This document shows, piece after piece, positions 22,701 to 36,956 of a stretch of 64,000 bases of DNA. The notes beneath the pieces are model-generated. The model worked only from the letters and a program-made list of their open reading frames with translations, did not search any database and was not told the DNA's origin. Positions within the stretch are counted from its first letter, which is position 1; every line of letters starts with the position of its first letter. Location of the stretch: contig OZ020592.1 in assembly GCA_963971535.1 (NCBI GenBank), forward strand, positions 56,796,836 through 56,860,835, in the 5' to 3' direction. The stretch is from Notolepis coatsorum. Lineage: Eukaryota; Chordata; Actinopteri; Aulopiformes; Paralepididae. The position numbers and the translations under genes are program-made.

Positions 22701-25700
22701 TTTGATGGACTTGTTAAAGCTCAACAGAGACTGGATTTATCACACTGAATGAAAAAAAAAAAGAGCTGAAGAACACTAAAATGTGGAAATATAACAAGTG
22801 AAATGGGACACTTGATCTTTTTCTTCTTTTTTTTGCACAGTTCTGAAAACATTAAATGTTTAATATAGGCATGTAAAGTAAAAAAGCCTTACTGGGACAC
22901 TTTTCTTTACACAGTTCAGTGACATGTCTTGTTTATTTTGGCTATAAGATGATGTGATGTCTTTAGAAAGCTAAGAAAATCCTTGTTTCAATAGTATATG
23001 AAACTCAAAATAATAACTTTATTTGTATAGCACTTTTTCATACATGCCCTTTGTTATTAATGTTTCACACTTTGTTTATCATTTTGGAAATAAATTCTAT
23101 TTGAATAAATTGATATTTTTGAAAGCTAACCTCACCTTTTAATTGCCAAATAATAACATACACTCTTACCAGGGATCAAAACAATGCCATTTACTGCTTT
23201 TTATATAGAAATAAAATGTATATTATGCATAATTGAGTTTGGAATTTTGGCCCGGCCCTATTTTCATATTTTCAGTTGCTCATTCGGCCCCCCGGGAAAA
23301 ATAATTGCCCACCCCTGCTCTATGGTCTAGTTCAGTGTGGCTCTATGGTCTAGTTCAGTGTGGGTCTATGGTCTAGTTCAGTGTGGCTCTATGGTCTAGT
23401 TCAATGTGGCTCTATGGTCTAGTTCAGTGTGGCTCTATGGTCTAGTTCAGTGTGGCTCTATGGTCTAGTTCAGTGTGGCTCTATGGTCTTGGCTCAGTCT
23501 CACTTCAGGTGGTCTCGACTTTAACACTGCTTTCATGTAAGTACGGTAACCTGAATATGGCAAATTAGTAGCTGATGGCCCCCTGAACCAGAACCTTTGA
23601 GTAATGCTGATCTATCTTATGTTTCTATGTTATTATTAACCCTTTCACTGCCACTACCGAATGGTTAACCCTTTCACTGCGACAATACAGAAGGTTAACC
23701 CTTTCACTGCCGCACGGCAAAGGGTTGACCCTTTCACTGCCACACTACTGTGATAGTAAAGGGTTAACCTTCTGTAGTGTGGTAGTGAAAGGGTTAAGCT
23801 GATGATGTTGGTTTACTTGATGGGATACATCTGTTGTGCTTGTTTCAGGTGGTGCGAATGGTCATGCGACACCACGAGGATCTGAGGCAGAAGGAGGAGA
23901 AGGCGAAGAGAGACGAACACGCCAAGATCAGGAGAGTTGCCTCTTCCATCGCAAAGGAGGTCCGGGCCTTCTGGAGCAGTGTTGAGAAGGTACCGTTTAT
24001 TCAATCTGGAAACTGCGTTCACGACGAAACGCGCTTCCGTGATTTGACACGCTTCCAAATGCAACATACCTTTGGTTGGGGGGGGGGGTTGAAAAATCGA
24101 ATTGTATTGGACAATTATTTTGGCGTTTACCATCAAGTTGCAGAGTGACGCAACTCACAGATTCTGTACTTTCTCCAGGGAGAGAAAACAATGGATATTT
24201 TTTGTGAATTTGTATAAATAGCAGGCAAAAGGAGTGAAATGGAGGAAAAATACTTTTTTCACACATGGTTTGCAAAATCTCACTAGAAACCTGTTCAGAC
24301 TGTTTACTTGGCTTGGTTTACTGGATCTGGGACTGTTGTTGATCCCCTCCAAGATATTACTGTCAAGAAAATGTATTACATACTTATGTCCAAGTGAGAG
24401 GAAGTTAGATGGATAATCCATAACGGTGGATACAAAATTACTATAATAATACAATTCTATTATGAAATTCATTCTTCATCTGCATTAAAAATTAAGCTGT
24501 TGAAATGTTTTCTTAAAACAGGAAACTATTAAATGTGACTATTCTCTCACATTTAGGCTCATTATGTAAGCTATATAGATATAAAACTCTGTTATTGAAC
24601 CTTGGGCTTTTCCCCTCCATCCTTAAAGGTGGTGCAGTACAAACAGCAGTCCCGCCTGGAGGAGAAGAGGAAAAAGGCTCTGAACCTCCAGCTGGACTTC
24701 ATCGTGGGCCAGACGGAAAAGTACTCTGACCTCCTCAGCCAGTCCCTCGCACCCACTGGGCCGTCTGAAACCGCACCCTCGCCACCCAAAACATCTCTCC
24801 CATCCACCATGGACGACGATGGTGAGAACCTTCTTTTATTTTTTTTATTTTTTTATAAACTCACTGTATGGATTTATAAAATGACTCACAGTCTCCTTGT
24901 TGGATTGTCCGGTCCTGAATCTGTGGCTCAGCTAGGGATGTTGTCATGGCTACACTGTCTCCAGTAACTTCCATTGAGCTGAAAGCCTTGCACAAACCCA
25001 AGGACTATAGTTAGTTATCATCAAGGTCGCAGTGTCTTCCATCCACAAGCTCATTGAGACTTTGGTACCATTGTTCCCAGAGAGTTTTATCTCTGTTCCG
25101 GGCTCGATCTCTAACATGCATCTTAGTTTTATCTTTGGTCAGTTGTTAGTCTGTGGAACAATGATTTAATCTATATTAGGGCTGGGTATCTGCACTGATT
25201 ACCTGTTTTGATTGCAATTCACAAGGTCCTGATTTTATTTAGATTTGATATTGATTCAATTAGGCTCCATGACGCTCAGTTTCAGGTGTCCAGCACCTGC
25301 CATTAGTGATGCACGATATATCGGCCGATATGGCCGTTTTTTTACACATCGGTATCGGTCCGATATCAAGATGGGGCCAATAAAAAAATATATATATATA
25401 TATATATCTTTTTTTTCTTCTTCTTTTTACATGTTTTGGCCTTAAATAGTTTCAAAATATCAGTCATTTCTGAAAATAAGTTACAAAAGTACAAAAAAAA
25501 AGCGTTTTGGAAAATAGCTCTTTATTTGATTATCATAAAAAATTGTTTTCTATACAGAGATATCGACATCGGTAAATATCGGTATCGGCCAGAACAGCAA
25601 TATTAATATCGGTTATCGGTATCGGCCATAATATTCACATCGGTGCATCACTACCTGCCATTGTTATCAAAATATGTTATTTGGTCAATTGAGTTTCCAC

Positions 25701-28700
25701 TGTAGTTCAGAAACTATAGACCTCTGCACTGCAGGACAGGAGGCACAGTGGAAATAACATGGAGTGAAAATCTTCACACATCCATTGAAAAAAGGCACAG
25801 ATTACCTTTTGGATTTTGAAGGTGCTGTCTTATAAATAGCCTTTTCCAGTGTTTAGCATTGTTTTCTAGCAATGCGTGGTTGTATCAACAATGTCTGTGT
25901 CTCAGATTCTCATTTTGGCGGATTGCTCTAGTTCAGATATCACGAGATCCTCCCCCACTGAACTAAGCCATTCTGATTTGACTGTTTTGCTGATGTGAAT
26001 AAGCCACTGATCTGCATATCTCAGCCCCTGGTTGTAGTCACCGCCCACAATCAACAATTCGCTCAACAACGGAGCAGTGGGAATAATGCGGAAGCGGTTT
26101 CCCTGTCCCCGACTCTCCCTCTCTCTATCTCCAACCTGCATTTTACACACAATCGCAGCCGCTCACACAGTGCACACACACGCGCGCTCACGTCCCCGAC
26201 TCTCCCTCTCTCTATCTCTCCAACCTGCATTTTACACACAATTAGGGATGCTCGATATTGGCTTTTTTACCGATACCGATATTCCGATATTGTCCAACTC
26301 TTAATTTCCGATACCGATATCAACCGATACCGATATATGCAGGGTTTCCCCCCCCAAAAAACTGAATAATTTCAGGTAACTAATAATTTCACTGGATATA
26401 TATATATAACAAATATTGTTATTGTTATTTTTTTTTTTAAACCGATACCGATATTTTCCGATATCACATTTTACTGCCGATAATATCGGACATCCCTACA
26501 CACAATCTCAGCCGTTCACACAGTGCACACGCACATGCACGCTCACGTCCCAGACTCTCCCTCTCTCTATCTCTCCAACCTGCATTTTACAAACAACCAC
26601 GAGTCGAGCCGCTCACACATGCACACACGCGCACTCATGGAGCGATCTCTCTTTCTCTCTCGCTCGCTCGTTCTCTCTCTCGTATGTATCACGCTGTGTG
26701 GGTGACTGTCACTCAAAGCGCTTTGCAAGTATGGGCGGAGCCCAGCCCAAAACGGCTTGAATTCTTGAAGTGGAAAAATGCTGCTTTAGAGTACTTGATT
26801 AGAAATACAAAACAATGAATTTTTTTGAAAAAAACCTTACAGATGTGTTCCATAGACTCACAGGAATTGTGTAAAATTGCCCAAATAGTGAAAGGAATAG
26901 CAATACGGGACCTTTAAGAAGATTTGATTAGAATGAAACGGTTTTACATTTCCTTCTATATCGTTTCTCGGCCCTAACCCATTGATTTCAGGGAACACGG
27001 ACCTGTTTAGCGACCGCTGGGTGTCAGACTAGCCCAAGCCTGTCTGGTTAGCCCGTTGCCCACGTTACCAATAGCTTTTAGTTCAGATGGCCGTGGAGGT
27101 AAATAATTACTTTGGTGTCGAGGGCTTTACTCGGCCACAAGGAGCTGCTCGTTGGCAGCAGTTCACTGTTGTGTGCCAGGAGGAGCACGGTTGTGCGCTC
27201 GGTTTATTTTCTGGCAACATCGCGACGGTGCTGAAGTGCGCTCAGTTTCATTGACCTCTTAAGGCTCGGCTGTGTCATAGAAGTCGGACATGAGTTATTT
27301 GACTACAGATGTGCAGATGTGCTTTTAGCCAAAATGCCCCCAGCCACGCCGATAGGGATATAATTAAATTGTGATTGGCTCAAAAATAAGACTGCTGCTT
27401 GTGGCGCAAATTAAACTCATCAATCCAGAGTGCTGTTGTTTACGTGGGTAGCAGTCGCATGTCTGGTATCCCGAGTGAGAAGGCTTTCCACAGCTTTTAA
27501 CATTCCTTTCTGTCTTTCTTTCCCCCGCATAGACCGAGACTTTGAGCCTCCCTGCGAGGAGGAGGACGACGAGGAGACCATCGACGTGGAGGAGCAGCAG
27601 GAGGGGAACGACGCAGAGACACAGAGGAGGGAGATAGAGCTACTGAAGCAGGAGGGCACTCTGCCCCTGGACCAGCTGCTCAACACCCTCAAGCGCTCAC
27701 AGGTACCGTACCAGTGGACCGCTGCAGTGGCCGTCATAATTATCACCTGGAAGGTTGTTTATTAACCCTGTGCCTTACCTTGGCTTGTATTCGCTAACAT
27801 TTATCACATGTGAGAGAAGAGTTTGTCCTGCCCCCTAAATCTGTGATGCGACACCAGTGTTTTAGTTCCATAGAGAATGAGTTGGAAATGGATTATCTTG
27901 GAGAGTATCCAGGATAATCCCCAGGACTTTATGGGGGAGATATGGGTTACATTTGGAACCGATAGTAATACTGTAGTTATTCGTTGTTTCACTCATTGTT
28001 TTGTTTTCATTTCATAGACGTTGGAGCCGCCCCAGGCTGTACATTCATATGACATCAGAGATGAGAATCCTTGCTCTCTGGTTTCTAGCTTTAGGGCGAG
28101 TTGTTCATTTTCATAAATACTCTAATTAAACTATCCTATGTGTCATTAAACGATCCTGTACCGTGACAATACTGTATGTGAATCCTTTTAATTGTGCAGT
28201 AATTCCCCATAAAAGACATGTCATGTGTCTGGTTTTAAAGAGAACGGTGCACCGCAGTCATTTACTTACCGTACTCACTAGCCCCGCTTTTGGCGTAGGC
28301 CACCAACAGAGACCTGTGTCTGGCCAGCTCTGCCTCCAGGTCGCGGCCGACCAGGTGTTTTCTTGGTCTGCCTCTTTTCCTTTGCACTTGTGGATTCCAA
28401 GAGAGGGCATGTCGTGTGATGCTGGATGCAGGCTTGCATCGGTCCCAATCCCATCTGAAAGAGGAGGGAGGGGCCGGAGAAATAACCTCTCTGCGGAAAC
28501 GTGAACACGGCAGTCATTACCAGTGATGCCACAGATTACTTGTAAAAGTAATCTGATTACTGATTACTGATTACTCCTTTAAAAAGTAATCTAAGTTACT
28601 TTACTGATTACTTGATTATCAGAGTAACTTAGTTACTTTGAAAGTAACTAGGTTACGAAGTCGTCGTCGTTCCCCCAACAGTTTTTTTTTAACCGCTTTA

Positions 28701-31700
28701 TTGAAAGTGCATAAATTGTTTTTAACTTGTTTCTCTGCACATAACGTAAATTGTTAAACTAGTGCTTCAGCTTCTGTACCATCAAGTATGGTAAAGCAAC
28801 AGTCTATGATGCTCACAGCATTAGAGCAGCCAGCCAGTGGTTTTACAAAACCAGTGTATCACATCTAACAAATGCAGGCTGAACTATTCAATTATATCAA
28901 CTGTAACTATTAAATTGTTTTTATAAATGTCTCTCTATAAACATACAATCAGTCTCTCTTTAACATGTAGTAGTGACTGAGGCTACGTTTAGACGAGCGT
29001 TTTGGGGTGGAATTCTGAACAGAAACCGCAAAAGTCATCTTGCGGTTTCACTTTTAATTTTGCCAAGTGTTTTGGGGTGGAATTCTCCGACGACGGAGCC
29101 CTGCTGTCACACGATTGGCGCATATGTCACATGACGTGCTGTGAAGACCCGCCCTACTCTGCCTCTGATTCGCAGACTGTGGATGGGGAATGTGATTGGA
29201 CCAAAGCAGAGTCACTCACAGACAGAGGGTCCAGTCACGCCGCGGGACACATTCTTGTATTTAACCCTTTCACTGCCACACCACGTCACTCCCAAATAAG
29301 AAAAACAGCTCAAAATGTATTTTTGACTGTCGAAAACGAAATAAAAGACTGCATTCCGCCTGCATTATGAATTTATGATGAGATAGTAACGAAATAGTAA
29401 CGCACAGCCACTTGGACAAGTAACTGCAATCAGATTACTGGCTTTTAAAGATTAACGCGTTAGATTACTATTTTCGGGGAAAAGTAATCAGATTACAATA
29501 ACGCGTTACTTAGTAACGCGTTACTGGCATCACTGGTCATTACATATAGAATAGAAATACTTTTATTATCCCGAGGGACATTTTACACTGCAAATCGCTA
29601 GGGCTGTACCGAATGCTTCGAAGCTTCGATCATAATGTTGACTTCGAATTCTAAATCAACATGCAAATTTTTTATTTTTTATAATATTTTTTTTAAATTC
29701 TTTTAAATTTTTTATTCAATCTGTTTAAAGTACCAATGGGGGTTTTCTTCACAGTTGCAGTTAAAGATTAGGCTACACTAATATTATAATATTATACTAT
29801 AAGACGTCACCATCACTTTCATACCAACCGTGTTATTGGATTATTTATGTTGACGAAACTGATGAGTTATATTCATTAAAGAAAGTTGATTTAATAAAAG
29901 AAAAATACTAATTTAATCAGATTAATCACTTTATTCAAATTGAGGATTTACCGTAGTTAAAAAAAAACTATTTTAATTTTTTGTAAGTACTCTTTTTTTT
30001 TAATAGACATTCGAAACTTCGTTCGAATACTTCAATCGAAGCTGCGAATGTTAAAAAAAATGACATTCGGTACAGCCCTACAAATCGCTCAACATTAAAC
30101 ATTTAGACAGAACAGGTCACGAATAAACAATTAATATCATCTGATATAAAACAGTGAAGTTGCTACATACTACTTAGCAGCCATCTTTTAAAGCCATTAT
30201 GTTCCCTGAACAACCTCCTAACCCTTGATATGGTGGAGAGACCATGTTGACGTTCAATTCAGTTTGATGTTCTATAGGCAGAGTTGATGTTCACCCAAAA
30301 CTACAGTACCATGAAACATTAAACACGGAGTCCATTTTACTGGCTGGCTAATGCGGGTATATCTACACATTTTGACAAATAAACGCCAGGCTCGATAAGA
30401 CGCTTGGTCTAAATGAATTGTTTTCGTGGTTACCACAGGTGTAGTTTTAGTTTTTCATCATAATTTACAATCATAAGTCATAATTCGGGGAAACGCAGCA
30501 GCAATACCGTTCTCTCTCCCTCACCAGCTGATGTAGTGACGCACAACTGGCCACTTAGAGTAGCTCTATCTATCCCTCTATCTGTCTCTCAACAGGCACA
30601 CAATACAAAACAAATCCATCTACCGTGCAGTGCACAGTGATCATCTGATTTAACATTGCTCTTTGTCATCGCAACACAATGCTCGCTGGTGCATAATGCT
30701 ACAAACTACAACATAATAACTACAAACGCAGCACAACTGTCATTCATTCTACTCAAACCTTCTGAGAGCATCTATTCCTCCCGACTCTTTCTCTTTTTCC
30801 TGCATGAGGTTGGTGCTGCTCTGTCTCAAATGAACGATTCATAATCGATATGTAATTTGATAGCTTCACTCTTAATATACTCATGCAGGTTTGTGATTAT
30901 ACACAATTTGATAGTATTTCCCCATCTTTGCTGCGCTACAGATTTGTGCTAAAGGAATTAAAAGCCGGCCTCTTATAGACATCTGTCCCAATTATAGACT
31001 GTTTGTGTTCAATGATTGAAGCAAATAAAAGCCTGAGCTATTAATTGAAGAGTTATGGTATTCCTGTTGTTGTTTTTGCACACACCAGTTAATATAGAAA
31101 TAATAAAGCAAATAAATCACTGTAGAAACATAGCTTTTCCATGGTAACACCGCAGGAATACTATAGTAATTCTCCACACATTCTATAATATTCTACTCCA
31201 GAAATACTATGATGAATCACTACAGTATTTCTGTGGTGAATCTAGTGTGTACAAAAAACCCACAGCAATACCATTGTGATCTGGGTAGACATGTTGAGGT
31301 TCAGTTGAATGACTTTTGGTTGTTGTTCCTCAGGACTCAGGCTCAGGGGCAGAATGTTCTGATGATGCATCATCCACTTTGGTGGAGGAGGAAGATCGGG
31401 AGTTCTCTGCCAACGAAGAAGATGGTAAGCTTGGCCTCGAAAAGATGTTCTAGTTTGCATTTCTCTGGGAGTAATCATGCAGTAGGAGTTAACTTGAAGT
31501 AGACCTTGCTTCTAGAGCTTCCGCGGTTACCGCGGTATCCCTGTTACATCACGCCCACTGCAGAATTAAGCTGAATACCGCATCACCGCTGTTTTTTATA
31601 ATAATAATAATAATAAGAAGAAGAAAGGGTCGGGGGGGGGGGAACCGCCGGGCGCTACCACCTCTGTCCGCGACACAGAGTGAACGGCACACGACCAGAG

Positions 31701-34700
31701 GGGAGACTTCGAATCCCCCCCGCCTCTCCCCGTGAGGGAGAGGAGTTGGGAACCGCTGCGGCGCGCGAGGGGCTGGAGCCACAGCGCGCTCAGGTTTTAT
31801 GGTTCTCGTTAAGTCGGGCTCGCCCGGTCTTCCCCGGCCGCGGCTCACCCATCCTTTCGGGGGGGATCCGGACACCGGTCGGGACAGAGCCCTGGGTACT
31901 ACAGGTATTCACTCTTGGTCGACAGGAAGGGGAGAGAGGCGCACGCCTCAGCTCCTCAACAGACCCGTCTACCTCGAGTGAGCCTCACGTTGTACCTCAC
32001 TGCAAGCGTCAATAAACAGTGTTCACTGTTCAGTAGCCTATGTTGTCTGTGTTTCACTTTCAATAACGAATGCGTGCTTGCCGAATCCCAAACAATATTC
32101 ATGCTGCAAAGTCATCCTCTAAAGATAGACATTTAGACTAGAGGCAGACAGCAGGCTATATGCTATACAGAATAGACTACTAAAAAAATAAAAATAAATA
32201 GCTTCGCAAATTTGTGCGGTAAGGAAAAAATCAATACCGCGGCAGCCCTACTTGCTTCATACGTTTTGATTTAGATGTATTGTTTTTGCTCATTTATAAA
32301 TTAAAATCAGAAAAATAATTGGTAAAACATATGCAGGAAAAGTCCAGAGAGATCCTCCACAGGCTTGTTGGGGGCCTTCCCCTATACAACAGTTTATACT
32401 ATATGAAAACAAGCACTTCTCTTCATACAATATAAATGGCATACAATATACTTAAAGGAACATGCCTTCACATTACATTATGCGCTTATTGTGTTCTCCA
32501 GAGTCAGACAAGAAGATGGATAGCAATTTCCTCTATGCTTTCAGCAGAAAGCTATCCAGCTGCAAGTTAGCCTAGTTTAGCACAAATTAATGGAAGTGGA
32601 TATCAGGGTTCGCACAAGGTCCTTGACGTGCTAAAAAAGAATAAAAAATAAAAGTCAGGCCTGGAATTCCTTAAACAGCCCATTTTTTAACAAGGTGCTT
32701 AAAAAGTTCTTGAAATTCAAATCAACCATTCACATTGAATGTTTTGTTCATCCATGATCAAATATTTCTGAATCAAGAAATCGTTTATTTTTGTTCTGTT
32801 TGAATCAAATCTGACGAGTCGCTGTCTCGCTCGCTCCAACTGCTTTTCCTCATTTCTTTGCGTGTGATGCTCTAGCTTGCTCTAGCTGGCAAGCAGACCA
32901 AGAAGATGCTTAAAAAAACTGCATTTAAAAGGGAATTGTATCCTTCGAGTGACATCCTTGAAAATGAAAAATAGTGCTTGGAAAAGTACTTAAAAGTCCT
33001 TGAATTTTATTTTGCAATGTCTGTGGGAACCCTGGGATATGGACCAGCTAGCCTAGCTGTTGACCAAAAACACCCCTCCCGGAGTTTTAAGCTAGTGCCA
33101 GTGGTCCGTATCTGCTTCCATTCAGAGTGTACTGTGAATGATTGACTAATGAGCTTCTCTCTCTCTCCTGTGTTCAGCTGAGGACGAGGAGGACACCATC
33201 GCAGCGCAGGAGAAGGTGGAGGGGAGCGTGAATCATGCTGAGGAGCTGGATGACTTGGCCAAAGAAGGTAGAACATCTGCTCCAGGGCTGTTGTACCGAC
33301 TAGGACTGGGAACCACCGGAGGTCCCACAATGCAATCACAATACTAGAGTCACTGTATTGTAATATCGCCATATATTGCGATTTATTACCTTTTTTCAAC
33401 TGCAAATTATGTCCCCAACGGAAAGCTTTATCAACATTTGCAATAAATCTGCATCATCTGTTTTATCTAATAAGATAATGTGATAAGATAATGTGATGGT
33501 GTCGGTTCACCTCACTCTTTTTTGTTTCGTTTTTTGCAATTTCTATTGCAGCAAAATGTGATTGTCAAGCCAAAAAAAATGTCATATTAAATATTTTATA
33601 AATACTTGGCATCACTGTTCCCTAGTACTAAAACCAGATTAACTGTTTTAGTAAATGGAGTCATGTGCAACGAGTCAGAAATCAAAGCAGACACTTTCTG
33701 CAGTTTTGACGCATTGAATGTCTCTTAACACTTTCACGGCCAACCACGACTATTGTCGGGTTATCTCGCCAGCGGTTGACCGCCAAAACCAGAGTATAGT
33801 CGGGTTTTCGATAGTTTTCATCACTTTTTCTTTTATTCGATTTTTCTATTCTATACAGTCTCACGGACCTCTATGTTACCGTTGGAAGCCATACTGAGAC
33901 CCAGAGAGTGCAATACCGGCCAGATCCTGTTAGGTGGCAGTATCGCCTACCCTTTGAAACCCTGTTCCAGACTGTGTGTCACATCTAATGTCGTCAGGGC
34001 GGAGAATTTAGACCAAGCCAAGTCTAGCGGTTCATCCGAGCACTTTGAAACGCGTTCAGCACACTTGAGGCATATCTTGTGCCACTTCATGTCAGGGACC
34101 CGATGGACATCAATACTGGAAATCACGATCAGACAATTGGAATATTCTTCTTGGAATAACCACGATCAAGGCTAAGGACTATCTGACGTCAATTCCACCT
34201 GATTTCACATCGATCCAGCCGATCAGCGTATGTAGTATTCAAAACTAATGCCGTTGCTGGCGATCGGAGCATCGAAAACCGACCCCCCCCCCCCCTTTGA
34301 TGCATTCATGATGAAACATAATACCTATTATATACCTTTGATTTGGAAACGGTAGCGTGTCCAGGCGAGAAACGCGAACGACTTTAGCAAAATTCACATA
34401 TATACGCGAACGTATACATGAAAAAATTTACTCTTTTTTTACATGTTGATAGTTTCTGTCAAATGAGCCATAGTATTGTCTCCATAGCTATAATGTAGAA
34501 TATAGATATAGCAGGGAGCTCCCGTAGCTCACCGCATATCTCTGCGCTATTTCTGCGTCGGGGAAAACCGTGCTCGTCACGGATCTGGGGGACACGAGTT
34601 CGATTCCCGGACCCGCCGTCATTTCTCAGAATGTCTTCCCCTGCTCTACATCCCATTTCAACCTGTTTCTGTCGGTCATGCTTGACCAGAAAAGCGATAA

Positions 34701-36890
34701 ACGCTAAAAAATAAAGTTAAAAAAAAAGAATATAGATATAGCCCTGCAAACATTGTGACGCACAGTGAAAATCCCTATCTTTTAAAGCGTGGCCCATTGA
34801 CTACAAGGATGGATAAAACGGCTGGTGCTGAAAGTGTTAACACTTTGAGTGCCAAAAACGACTTTTTACGTTTCTGGGACATTTTTCCTTTTTTTCCCGA
34901 TATTTTTATTCATTATCCATCCAGGGAGCCTGTTGTTGCCATAGGGAATGAGTCTTGAGGTCGCCAAAGTGCAACACCGGCCGCATCCAGCTAGATGGCG
35001 GTATCGAGCACCCTTTGAAACCTTGTATCTTGGCTTGTGCGTCGATCTAATGTTTCCGGGTCATACATTTTTTTTTGCTCAGGCTGAGCGGTTATAACGG
35101 TCGGATTGAGAAGAATCAAATGCTCCCGATGCATGATGTGTAGTGGATTATGTTGGTGACACGATGGACATCAATACTTGGAATCGCGATCAGATAATTG
35201 TAATCTTCTTTTTGGGGTACATCCTAGTCAAGGTAAGGGCTATATGATATCAATCTTGTGTTGATCCAAGCATGTCTTCACCTCGATCCGAATGTGTGTG
35301 TGTAACGTTAGTCCACAACGTATGCCGTTGGTGGCGATCAAAGCATAGAAAAAACGCTTATAGTATAATACACTTATAAGGCTATTCCTCAGCACTTCAG
35401 GAATGACCCCACCCCAGACCGATCTAAAAACATACTTATATTCACCGCGGTATAACGCGCAAATTAATGCATCGGAAAATTATCTCTTTTTTGCATCTTG
35501 ACCGGAAGAAAGTCACTGTCAAATGACCATAGTATTGTATCCATAGCTATAAGGCCTAAAAGAAAAAATGGTTTGGTTCCGGTTGCCGACCGACCCTGCC
35601 GATTTAGGTGCGACCCAAATAATTTTATGGGTAAAAAAAAATAAAAAAAAAAACATTTTTTTTTTTTTTACAATAAAGTTTCATAAAAATCTTAGTCAAA
35701 CCTTTAGTATTATGGATATGAAACATGCTGGCAGAGTACATGCATCCATGTTGTCGTGAACATTTTAATTAAAGAAATTCCCTATCCATAGTCGCTGTGG
35801 GAAAAAATACAATAAAATAAATTCCCTACCTACCCATGGCCTTAACTGACAACCAACAGGAACCAAACAATTTTTTCTTTTATGCCTAATATAGAATATA
35901 GTTATAGCTCTACAAACAAGGTGACGGACTCCTATCTTTTAAAACGTGGCAGTGGGGCGGTCAGGTGGCGTAACGGAGATTGCGTTCGTCACCAAACCCC
36001 GGAGCGGCTAGATTCGCCTGTTCGAATCCAGCTCACAGCTCCGGGGTTGTCACCAGCTTGGCTGGCCGTTCACACTAATACAATTGGCAGTATTAGAGGG
36101 TGGGAGAAGCTGGCGGGGTGGGTCCGGGTCGTTGTAAACAGCGACTCCTACAGTTTGGTCGGGCGCCTGCTAAGCGAGGATAGGACTTGAGTGGGATAGT
36201 GTGATCCTTCCACACGCTACGCCCTCTCAATGAGAATCCGCGCTGCCAGGTGAAAAGAAGCAGTTGATTGGCTGGACGTGTGTCGGAGGAAGCACGTGAT
36301 AGCCTCCACTCTCCCAGACCGACTGTGGGGGGTAAGTGCGCAGCGACCAGGAAGGGGATTGGGAATTGGCATAACGACTAACATTGGGATGGGAGAAGAT
36401 CGGAGGAAAATAGAGGGGGAAAAAAGATTAATAAAAAAAAAAACGTGGCAGTGAATAGATGGGGCCCGAAAACAGCGCGGCACTCAACGTGTTAATAGAG
36501 ACAATTGATTATTTATATCTCACTAAGTTTGGAATGTTCTAAGGGCGCGTTCACACCTACCCTGTTTGGTCCACTTTAAGTGGACCATGGTCCCTTTAGA
36601 TCAATAGTCCGTTTCGTTTGTACAGGTGTGAGCACAAACCGAACTATTTTGAGGACCAAACAACCGAACCATGGTCCATGGTTAGTTTCAAAGTGGACCA
36701 TGGTGCGTTTGCTGTTGGTGTGAACGCGATTGTACTTTATATAGTACCTAATCTAGAGCAAATGAGTGACAGACGCCTAGTGACAGCTTGCACGCGACCC
36801 AACTCAAATGAATGACAGGCGCGCGGACAGTCTCTCTTCCTCTCTCTCTCTTCCTCTCTCTCTACTGATCTAGACTTGCGCCGCGTGCGG

Positions 36891-36956
<66 letters not shown>

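Larger units (their letters stand above)
17593..23490. repeat. 23-bp minisatellite split into four blocks
   Basis: Units GGTCTAGTTCAGTGTGGCTC plus TAT occur at about 17593-17769, 19641-19858, 21706-21800 and 23318-23490. Between the blocks sit three hAT-like elements with target duplications drawn from the unit itself. Some units are shortened to 21-22 bp. Confidence 0.93.

Noticed and set aside
34513-34726. tRNA gene
   Set aside because: It has A- and B-box-like parts but no cloverleaf end, an extra body, an A-rich tail and a target duplication: a SINE. The same holds for the heads at 35955, 37283, 50383, 54223 and 59185.
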